This document shows positions 8,115-14,745 of a stretch of DNA of 38,172 nt, one piece after another. Origin of the DNA: Anthropogastromicrobium sp963626545 (GTDB taxonomy: Bacteria > Bacillota > Clostridia > Lachnospirales > Lachnospiraceae); the NCBI GenBank assembly GCA_963626545.1, contig CAVFYJ010000024.1, forward strand, positions 1 to 38,172, written 5' to 3'. Each line of letters begins with the position of its first letter. Position 1 is the stretch's first letter. Under the pieces are notes generated by a model. That model ran no database searches. It had not been told where the DNA came from and saw only the letters and a list, made by a program, of their open reading frames with translations. The position numbers and the translations under genes were made by a program.

Positions 8115-9168
8115 GAAGAGCATTTTAGAGGGAAATATTATCTACACGCTGTTTGCAATCCTGATCGGATTTCTGACGGGCGCGATTATTCTGGCCGTTG
8201 CGGGAATGAATCCAGGCGTAATCTACGCAAAGCTGTTCAGCGGCATTTTCAGTAAGCCAAAGTTTTTGGCATGGTCCGTTGTTTACGCGACACCGCTTAT
8301 CTTTACAGGTTTGAGTGTTGCCTTCTCCTTCCGTACTGGTGTGTTTAACATCGGAGCAGAGGGCCAGTTTGTAGTGGGAAGCCTTGCAGCTACCATCATT
8401 GGTCTGTATTGCCCACTTCCGGCAATTATCACCGTTCCGCTTTGCCTGATCGCAGCGGCAGTAGCAGGTGCGCTGTGGTCTGCATTTTGTGGTCTGCTAA
8501 AGGTAAAGAAGGGTATCAATGAGGTTCTTTCCTTCATCATGATGAACTGGATTGCCTACTATCTGTCCAACTATATCGTAAATCTTCCAGGCATCAAGGC
8601 TCCGTCCAAGGAGGCTACCATCGACATCTTAGACAATGCAAAGATGTTGATGCCGCTGTCTGTTCGTCAGGCGACTGGCTGTACGACCACCAACTATGGT
8701 ATTCTGATTGCGATCGCTGCAGCCATCATTATCTGGTACATCATCAATAAGACAACGCTCGGTTATGAACTTCGAAGTGTTGGTTTCAATAGTCACGCAG
8801 CGGAGTACGGCGGCATTAATTCCAGCGCATCCGTTATGAAGGCACTCGCAATCTCTGGCGCATTAGCAGGTCTTGGCGGTGCCGTTCAGATCCTTGGAAA
8901 TGCAATGCATATCGCACAGTTTGCCGGACAGGAAGGCTTTGGCTTCCAGGGTATTACAGTAGCTTTGATTGCAAGCTCCAATCCGATCGGCTGTATCTTC
9001 GCAGGACTATTCTACGGTGCAATGAAGTACGGTGGTTCCAAGTTAAACCTTGTCGGCGCACCGAAGGAGGTTCTTGATATCATCATGGGTGCGATCGTTT
9101 TAATTATCGCGATCACACATGTATTCAAGGCATTTGCTCTGAAGAAGGCACAGAAGGGAGGAAAGTAA
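8104..9168 (+). CDS. Nucleoside ABC transporter permease 1 (NupP/YufP type)
   Basis: A 354-residue polytopic membrane protein of the branched-chain/ribose permease superfamily. The first membrane span is at about residues 10-35. FSFRTGVFNIGAEGQFVVGS is the hallmark of BMP-linked permeases, and a later cytoplasmic segment reads LRSVGFNSHAAEYGGINSSA. The start follows GCAGGAGGAAAG and lies within the end of the ATPase gene, so translation is coupled. It should form a heterodimer with the next gene product. The regular hydrophobic pattern shows no break or missing span. Confidence 0.92.
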   Translation: MKHKKSILEGNIIYTLFAILIGFLTGAIILAVAGMNPGVIYAKLFSGIFSKPKFLAWSVVYATPLIFTGLSVAFSFRTGVFNIGAEGQFVVGSLAATIIGLYCPLPAIITVPLCLIAAAVAGALWSAFCGLLKVKKGINEVLSFIMMNWIAYYLSNYIVNLPGIKAPSKEATIDILDNAKMLMPLSVRQATGCTTTNYGILIAIAAAIIIWYIINKTTLGYELRSVGFNSHAAEYGGINSSASVMKALAISGALAGLGGAVQILGNAMHIAQFAGQEGFGFQGITVALIASSNPIGCIFAGLFYGAMKYGGSKLNLVGAPKEVLDIIMGAIVLIIAITHVFKAFALKKAQKGGK

Positions 9169-9169
9169 G

Positions 9170-10120
9170 ATGAATGAGTTTATAAAAGATCTTGGACTTT
9201 TGATCAACGCGATGTTGATCGCAACACCTCCGCTTCTGTATGCGGCGCTTGGCTCTTGTATCTCCGAGCGAAGCGGTGTTGTTAATATCGGTATTGAGGG
9301 AATGATGACGGTAGGTGCGTTTACCGGCGCGGCTCTTTGTTACTTTATTCCGGGTATGCCATGGCTGGCCTTTTTCCTAGCAGGTGTGGCAGGTGCGCTT
9401 GTTGCTGTGATTCACGCATTCGCCTGCATTACCTGTAATGCAGATCAGACCATTTCTGGTACGGCAATTAACTTTTTAGCACCAGGTATCGCGATTTTTA
9501 TCTGCCGTGTGCTGTTTGAAGACAGTACCGATACCCCGGCGATCACCGATTCTGCCAGCCGTCTTCCGAAGCTGCTTGACGGTGTATTCCCGGCAGGTTC
9601 CTTCTGGAATAACGTATTAAATATCCATGTAGCAGGTTATCTTTGCTTTATCTGTGTGGCTGTTGTTTGGTTTTTATTCTACAAGACAAAGTTTGGTCTT
9701 CGTCTTCGCGCAGTTGGCGAGCACCCACAGGCTTGTGATACTCTTGGTATCAACGTAACAANNNNNNNNNNGACACGTTACATTGCGGTTATTTTGTCTG
9801 GCTTCTTCTCCGGTCTTGGTGGTGCCTACATCACAATGGCAACCACGAACCAGTTTAAGCCAGCCGTTATTGTAGGACAGGGCTTCATGGCGATTTCCGC
9901 TGTTATCTTTGGTAAATTTACCCCTCACGGTGCTATGCTTGCATGTATGCTGTTTGGTCTTTGCAGCGGTGTAAAGGTTCTTGCAGGAACAAGCAATATT
10001 GTTTCCCCGAACCTGATTTCCATGATTCCGTATATCGTAACCATTCTTGCACTGGTACTGTTTGTCGGCAAGGCAAGAGTTCCGGCTGCAAACGGAAAGC
10101 CGTATATCAAGTCTAAGTAA
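9170..10120 (+). CDS. Nucleoside ABC transporter permease 2 (NupQ/YufQ type), with assembly gap
   Basis: The second permease, about 316 residues as written, starts one base after the stop of the first with a GGGAGGAAAG ribosome site. Family marks are ISERSGVVNIGIEGMMTVGA near the N-terminus and LRAVGEHPQACDTLGINVT in the cytoplasmic loop. The loop is interrupted by 10 N at 9762-9771, after which TRYIAVILSGFFSGLGGAYI continues in the same frame, so the gene is intact apart from the gap. Family members normally have only one or two residues between INVT and RYIAV, which suggests that fewer than 10 bases are missing. It pairs with the product of 8104-9168. Confidence 0.9.
   Translation: MNEFIKDLGLLINAMLIATPPLLYAALGSCISERSGVVNIGIEGMMTVGAFTGAALCYFIPGMPWLAFFLAGVAGALVAVIHAFACITCNADQTISGTAINFLAPGIAIFICRVLFEDSTDTPAITDSASRLPKLLDGVFPAGSFWNNVLNIHVAGYLCFICVAVVWFLFYKTKFGLRLRAVGEHPQACDTLGINVTXXXXTRYIAVILSGFFSGLGGAYITMATTNQFKPAVIVGQGFMAISAVIFGKFTPHGAMLACMLFGLCSGVKVLAGTSNIVSPNLISMIPYIVTILALVLFVGKARVPAANGKPYIKSK
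9762..9771. other. Assembly gap (10 N) inside the second nucleoside permease gene
   Basis: Ten ambiguous bases. The frame is the same on both sides. A single missing base that completes AAG would give T-K-T-R-Y, matching the expected loop length, so the gap length is probably a placeholder rather than a measured value. Confidence 0.9.
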
Positions 10121-10121
10121 T

Positions 10122-10151
10122 CGGAATAATTAAAATAGTAAAACTATTCCG
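10122..10151 (+). other. Hairpin in the gap before cdd
   Basis: CGGAATA (10122-10128) and TATTCCG (10145-10151) can pair; a nested alternative is AATAGT/ACTATT. No T-run follows, so it is more likely an mRNA processing or stability element between the permease gene and cdd than a terminator. Confidence 0.4.
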
Positions 10152-10237
10152 TATACTTAGAAATGAAATACGTGAAGTAGTGAATAAGTTAAGAAAGGCT
10201 GCCGGGTGAATGTTTGCTCGGCAGAGTGGAACTGTAT

Positions 10238-10663
10238 ATGAATATCGACGCAGAAGTTTTAATGAAAGAAGCAATCGAGGCCAGAAAAATGGCCTATACG
10301 CCGTATTCTCATTTTCAGGTAGGAGCAGCGCTTCTCACCACCGATGGAAAGATTTATCGTGGCTGCAACATTGAAAACGCAGGCTACACGCCGAGCAATT
10401 GTGCAGAGCGCACCGCATTCTTCAAGGCCGTCAGCGAGGGAGAGCGTTCCTTCGCAGCGATCGCCATCGTGGCAGGACCGGAGGGCGGCGACCTTGTATT
10501 GACTGCTCCGTGCGGCGTGTGCCGTCAGGTAATGATGGAGTTTTGTGATTACGAGACCTTCCCAATCATTCTGGGAACCTCCCCGAGCGATTACAAGATC
10601 ATGACCTTAAAGGAAATTCTTCCGCTGGGATTTGGACCGAAGAACCTTAAAATTGAATTGTAA
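10238..10663 (+). CDS. cdd: Cytidine deaminase
   Basis: A 141-residue enzyme that hydrolytically deaminates cytidine and deoxycytidine to uridine and deoxyuridine, as a homotetramer in the cytoplasm. The zinc site is Cys55 with catalytic Glu57 (NCAERTAFF) and Cys92/Cys95 (PCGVCRQ); the substrate loop is GCNIENAGYTPSNCAE. The start is the ATG at 10238, with GAGTGGA (10224-10230) as a weak ribosome site; a TTG at 10214 is the alternative and would add eight unconserved residues. The gene lies 117 bases after the nucleoside permease gene with no terminator between, and a clear terminator follows it. It therefore reads as the last gene of the nucleoside operon. Confidence 0.96.
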   Translation: MNIDAEVLMKEAIEARKMAYTPYSHFQVGAALLTTDGKIYRGCNIENAGYTPSNCAERTAFFKAVSEGERSFAAIAIVAGPEGGDLVLTAPCGVCRQVMMEFCDYETFPIILGTSPSDYKIMTLKEILPLGFGPKNLKIEL

Positions 10664-10677
10664 TAGAGAATGAATGA

Positions 10678-10721
10678 AAAGTGCCAATCTAAGGAGAAAA
10701 TCTTTGGGTTGGCACTTTTTA
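10678..10721 (+). terminator. Rho-independent terminator after cdd
   Basis: AAGTGCCAA pairs with TTGGCACTT around a ~20-base loop, followed by TTTTT. It closes the yjjI-yjjW-nup-cdd transcription unit. Confidence 0.85.
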
Positions 10722-10763
10722 ATTCATTTTTCGAATTCATTAGATGAAATTGGTAAAATTGAA

Positions 10764-10792
10764 TTGAATTGTTTGAAATTTTGTGGTATGAT
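10764..10792 (+). promoter_or_regulatory. Sigma-A promoter of the 495-residue protein gene
   Basis: TTGAAT (10764-10769), a 17-base spacer, TATGAT (10787-10792), with an extended -10 TG at 10784-10785. The start codon is 54 bases downstream of the -10. Confidence 0.75.
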
Positions 10793-10845
10793 AGGTGCAG
10801 AAATCACATAGAAAAAGCTGCATGGCAGCGAAAGAGAGGTAACAA

Positions 10846-12333
10846 ATGGCAGAGGAAAAGATGCAGGCAGCAAAGATCCTGCTTAAAAATCCATACAGAC
10901 ATGTGATTCTTCAGGATTATAATAAGACACTGGAGAGCCACAAATTCCGTAAAAAGATGGAAGGCATTGAGAATGAAATTTCTTGGTTTACCGGCAAGAG
11001 CAGCCAGTACAGAGTAGAGGACCGTCAGGGCTTCTTCAAGCACTTCCAGGAGCATTATGCAGGCAAGAAGCATGCACCGCTGACACCAATGTACCGTCCG
11101 CTTAGCTCCTACAAATTTGGCGAGGAGCCGGAAATCATTTACTTCATGATGCTTTTTGTAAAGAAGGATGAGGAGTTAAAAGAGTTCCAGAACGATCATC
11201 CAAATCGTCAGGAGGTTCTTTCCAGTGATGTACTGCGCGTGCGTTATCTGAAGATGCGTAACGAGTATCGTTTGCTCGGCGCACTGCTTGACAGCTTAGA
11301 CAAGGGTGTTGGTGCCATTGAGGTGACGATTGCAGAACACTTTGTAACCGATTACACTCAGAACATGGACAAGTTAAGTGTGTCTCAGTTAAATAGCCGT
11401 TTCTTCCGTTCTCTGCGTGCACAGAAGACCGATCAGAGCTTTGCTTTGTTAGCACTTTTAAAGGAGAAGAACGCACCAGATACCGATTACATGGAGCTGC
11501 TTGCAAATTATAATGCAAGAGATTTTGAGAAGATTATCGGACTTGCTGACAAGTTCCCGAAGGACAATCGCAATTATCAGCCGGTTATGGTACTTCGTAC
11601 CGAGGCACAGGCAAGACTTGGAAATATTCAGGGATTTATTGATAGCTTCAAGGCAATTGATGAAGAGGTTATTGATACCGTTCACTTCCTGTTCCTGTTA
11701 CAGGAGTTAATCACTCATGCTGATTACAAGGATCTGGACAATGACGAGTTTGATTTGTCCATTCAGGAACTGTTAAAGAGTAAGTTTAAGCAGGTTGAGT
11801 CCTCCACATTTGCAGGACCAGTCAGCAGAAACTTTATCAACTTCCTGCTTGAGGGTCTGCCGATCGCAGAGGAGCTTGCTGCAATTAAGAAAGAAAAGGG
11901 CGAGGACGCAATTCCGCAGGATCGTCTGGATCGCCTGTATCAGTTACAGATGGCACTGGATCTATATCCAAACGAGGATGTCAGCAGCCTGATCGACATC
12001 GAGAACATCGAGGAGAATGGTTCTGCAAAGAGCAGAGAGAGAATCGGCCGTCTGGCACTGAGTCTGCTGCTTGAGAAGAGTCAGGACAAGAGCTTTGACA
12101 ATATCTACCTTGCATTCCAGGCACTGGCACGTATGGGACTTCAGAAGGCATTCGTAACCAACGTTGAGAACAACCTGCCAGCACTGGTTCAGTTTGGAAA
12201 GAGCGGACAGAAGAGAGCCTTCGATCTGATCAAGGCGGCGTATATCGCAAAGAAGGGCGCAGGTCTTGACACCGCAGAGCTTGAGAAGATTTTAAACGAG
12301 TATGGCATCAGCCTTGAGGTTGAGACAAAGTAA
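10846..12333 (+). CDS. Uncharacterised 495-residue helical protein
   Basis: I do not recognise this family. The start at 10846 follows AAAGAGAGG. There is no signal peptide and no membrane span, so it should be cytoplasmic. It is almost entirely predicted alpha-helix, with repeated Leu/Ala/Tyr helix pairs from about residue 130 onward (for example YMELLANYNARDFEKIIGLA, then VMVLRTEAQARLGNIQGFID). This spacing suggests a TPR-like or other alpha-solenoid scaffold. The N-terminal third is richer in Lys, Tyr and Phe and may be a separate domain. It has its own promoter and terminator and stands between cdd and fbp, so the context gives no function. A role as a protein-binding scaffold is only a guess from the fold pattern. 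Confidence 0.85.
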   Translation: MAEEKMQAAKILLKNPYRHVILQDYNKTLESHKFRKKMEGIENEISWFTGKSSQYRVEDRQGFFKHFQEHYAGKKHAPLTPMYRPLSSYKFGEEPEIIYFMMLFVKKDEELKEFQNDHPNRQEVLSSDVLRVRYLKMRNEYRLLGALLDSLDKGVGAIEVTIAEHFVTDYTQNMDKLSVSQLNSRFFRSLRAQKTDQSFALLALLKEKNAPDTDYMELLANYNARDFEKIIGLADKFPKDNRNYQPVMVLRTEAQARLGNIQGFIDSFKAIDEEVIDTVHFLFLLQELITHADYKDLDNDEFDLSIQELLKSKFKQVESSTFAGPVSRNFINFLLEGLPIAEELAAIKKEKGEDAIPQDRLDRLYQLQMALDLYPNEDVSSLIDIENIEENGSAKSRERIGRLALSLLLEKSQDKSFDNIYLAFQALARMGLQKAFVTNVENNLPALVQFGKSGQKRAFDLIKAAYIAKKGAGLDTAELEKILNEYGISLEVETK

Positions 12334-12413
12334 TTTCGATTTCTAATTTTTGCAGAGAGTGATTTTACGTTACTCAGACTCGTTAGAAGCACGTTACAAT
12401 GCATAAGAGAAAA

Positions 12414-12473
12414 GTCCGCAGCTATGCTGCCTGGACGTGAAAAGGGCAGCTGCTTTTTGACAGCCGCCTTTTT
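12414..12473 (+). terminator. Hairpin plus Rho-independent terminator
   Basis: A first hairpin pairs GTCC (12414-12417) with GGAC (12433-12436) and GCAGC with GCTGC. A second, GGGCAGCTG/CAGCCGCC (12444-12467) followed by TTTTT, is the terminator proper. Together they end transcription of the 495-residue protein gene. Confidence 0.7.
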
Positions 12474-12485
12474 CTATACCATAAT
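12457..12485 (+). promoter_or_regulatory. Possible fbp promoter overlapping the upstream terminator
   Basis: TTGACA (12457-12462), a 17-base spacer, CATAAT (12480-12485). The -35 lies in the loop and right arm of the preceding terminator. It would give a leader of about 125 bases. Confidence 0.45.
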
Positions 12486-12497
12486 CTATGGATAAAC

Positions 12498-12596
12498 GCC
12501 ATTTGCTTCGTCCCCGGGTACGGCAAATGACGATACAAAGACAGTATGTGCGATCAATATTTTTTTATTCATGAAATCAGGGGCTTCGTCGAAGCC
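12498..12596 (+). promoter_or_regulatory. Structured leader of fbp
   Basis: Two hairpins lie between the putative promoter and the fbp ribosome site. CATTTGC (12500-12506) pairs with GCAAATG (12523-12529). GGCTTC (12582-12587), loop GTC, pairs with GAAGCC (12591-12596). The second ends nine bases before AAGGAGG and could modulate translation. No known riboswitch consensus was seen. Confidence 0.4.
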
Positions 12597-12616
12597 TTGT
12601 GAAGAAGGAGGTAATT

Positions 12617-14623
12617 ATGGAAGAACGATATCTGCGGCTGCTCGCAAGAGAATATCCAAACCGTCAGGCGGTACTGTGCGAGATTGCCAATCTGACGGCG
12701 ATGAGTGGACTGCCAAAGGGAACCGAATATTTTTTTAGTGATCTGCACGGCGAATATAAGGGCTTTTCCGAGCTGATGAATGGTGCGTCCGGTGTGATCC
12801 GCGAGAAAATTCGCCTTCAATTTGCTGAGATCCTGACCAATCCACAGCAAAATCAGCTCGCTAATCTGATCTATGATCCAGTTAAGGTACTTAGCTTGAT
12901 GCACGAGTACGGCCGTGATACCGATGAGTGGACAAAAAGCACGATTCTTTATCTGACGCAGCTGTGCCGCGGTGTCAGTGCAAAGTATTCGCGTGTGCAT
13001 GTGCGCAGCAAGATTCCGCATGAGTACGAATATCTGATGGAAGAATTGCTCTATCCGGGACAGGAAGAAGGTCGCCTTGAGTATTGCAGCCAGATCATTG
13101 ATGCCGTTGTGACGAGTGGTCTTGCAAACACATTTGTTCCGCAGTTTTGCAAGCTGATTCGCAGCCTCACGATGGACTGGATTCATGTGATCGGCGATAT
13201 TTTCGACCGAGGACCGCGCCCGGATCGTATCATGGAGGACTTGATTGAGTACGGCGACGTGGATATCCAGTGGGGTAACCACGACATTTCCTGGATGGGA
13301 GCTGCCTGCGGCAATCGTATTCTGATCGCAAATGTCGTGCGCATGGGCATCAGCTACAACAATTTTGATTGCCTTGAGGATGGCTATGGAATCAATCTTC
13401 GTCCGCTGTCTGACTTTGCATCGGTTGCGTACCGCGATGATCCGTGTGAGCGCTTCCAGCCCAAGGTATTGGATGAGAATGTCTATGATAAGGTAGCGAC
13501 AAGTTTGTCTGCGAAAATGCATAAGGCGATGGCGATTATTCAACTAAAACTGATTGGGCAGATGGTGCATCGTCATCCAGAATACCATATGGAGGATCGA
13601 AATTTACTTGAGCACATTGACTATGAGAAGGGACTCTATCAGTATAATGGCATTACTTGCCCATTGACCGATACCAATTTCCCAACCGTGGATCCAAAAA
13701 ATCCGCTCGCGCTTACGCCACAAGAATCTCAGCTGATGGATGTGCTTGCCGCATCCTTTGCTCACAGCGAGGCTTTGCAGCGCCATGTTCGTTTCCTTTA
13801 TAGTAATGGAAGTATGTACTTGTGCATGAATGGAAATCTGCTGTTTCATGGTTGCATTCCGATGAACGAGGACGGCACATTTGAACAGGTCGAAGTGGAT
13901 GGCGTGGCCTATTCGGGTAAGGCACTGCTAGATCGGCTTGAAAAGGCAGCGCGGGAAGCTTATTTTCTGCCGCAGGGCCATCCGAATAAGCAAAGCAATG
14001 TCGATAAGATGTGGCTTTTGTGGTGCAGTGCCAACTCACCACTATTTGGTAAGAGCCGTATGTCTGCGTTTGAACGCTATTTTACAAAAGAAAAAGCATT
14101 GCACGAGGAGATTTATAACAGCTATTATCGTCTGAGTGCCGATCCGAAGGTGTGCGAGCGCATATTAAAGGAGTTTGGCGTGGATGAGGTGCATGGTCAC
14201 ATCATAAACGGTCACGTTCCGGTGCGTCAGAAGGACGGTGAAAAGCCAGTTAAGGCAAATGGAAAGTTGTATGTTATTGACGGTGGACTGTCAAAGGCGT
14301 ATCAGACAAAGACCGGAATTGCAGGCTACACATTAATCTTTAACTCACATTATTTGGCGCTTGCACAGCACCACGATTATATCACGCATCCGTTGTCACA
14401 GCCAGAACAGGATGAGATGCCAATGCTTCAGATTACCGAGGAGATGAAACGGCGTATCCTTGTCGCCGATACGGATGCCGGAAAAAAGCTGGCTTTACGA
14501 ATCAGTGAGCTGCGTCAGCTCGTAAAGGCATATGAGAGTGGCCGCATCATCGAAAAGACAATCGCTGCATATCCCAAAACGCTTCCGAGTCTGCATATGG
14601 AAACTATGGAAATTGTACGATAA
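12617..14623 (+). CDS. fbp: Fructose-1,6-bisphosphatase, class III (Firmicutes type)
   Basis: A 668-residue gluconeogenic enzyme that hydrolyses fructose-1,6-bisphosphate to fructose-6-phosphate; the length matches the B. subtilis Fbp class. The start at 12617 is set by AAGGAGG at 12605-12611; the in-frame GTG at 12599 precedes that site. The calcineurin-like metal centre is visible as FFSDLHGEY (Asp42, His44), GDIFDRGPRPD (193-203) and WGNHDISW (GNHD 220-223). The later motif VHGHIINGHVPV supplies further metal histidines. The C-terminal half carries the substrate part (VIDGGLSKAYQTKTGIAGYT). It is followed by glgB, whose own promoter starts 33 bases downstream, so the two carbohydrate-storage genes are neighbours rather than strictly co-transcribed. 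Confidence 0.96.
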   Translation: MEERYLRLLAREYPNRQAVLCEIANLTAMSGLPKGTEYFFSDLHGEYKGFSELMNGASGVIREKIRLQFAEILTNPQQNQLANLIYDPVKVLSLMHEYGRDTDEWTKSTILYLTQLCRGVSAKYSRVHVRSKIPHEYEYLMEELLYPGQEEGRLEYCSQIIDAVVTSGLANTFVPQFCKLIRSLTMDWIHVIGDIFDRGPRPDRIMEDLIEYGDVDIQWGNHDISWMGAACGNRILIANVVRMGISYNNFDCLEDGYGINLRPLSDFASVAYRDDPCERFQPKVLDENVYDKVATSLSAKMHKAMAIIQLKLIGQMVHRHPEYHMEDRNLLEHIDYEKGLYQYNGITCPLTDTNFPTVDPKNPLALTPQESQLMDVLAASFAHSEALQRHVRFLYSNGSMYLCMNGNLLFHGCIPMNEDGTFEQVEVDGVAYSGKALLDRLEKAAREAYFLPQGHPNKQSNVDKMWLLWCSANSPLFGKSRMSAFERYFTKEKALHEEIYNSYYRLSADPKVCERILKEFGVDEVHGHIINGHVPVRQKDGEKPVKANGKLYVIDGGLSKAYQTKTGIAGYTLIFNSHYLALAQHHDYITHPLSQPEQDEMPMLQITEEMKRRILVADTDAGKKLALRISELRQLVKAYESGRIIEKTIAAYPKTLPSLHMETMEIVR

Positions 14624-14655
14624 CGTCAAAACAAACACGAATATTCATAGAGATA

Positions 14656-14684
14656 TTGACGGAAAACTGAAAAAGGTGTATGAT
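14656..14684 (+). promoter_or_regulatory. Sigma-A promoter of glgB
   Basis: TTGACG (14656-14661), a 17-base spacer, TATGAT (14679-14684), 62 bases before the start codon. The -35 TTGACG forms a 6-base inverted repeat with CGTCAA at 14624-14629, which could be an operator half-site pair. Confidence 0.75.
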
Positions 14685-14745
14685 ATATCTGTCTATTCGT
14701 AATTTCAGAAAAGGTTTTGTGGGAACCGGAAAGGTAAGGAAAGTT

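Noticed and set aside
12569..13543. 324-residue antisense ORF over fbp
   Set aside because: It lies entirely opposite the conserved metal-site region of fbp, has no ribosome site, and its composition is that of a shadow frame.
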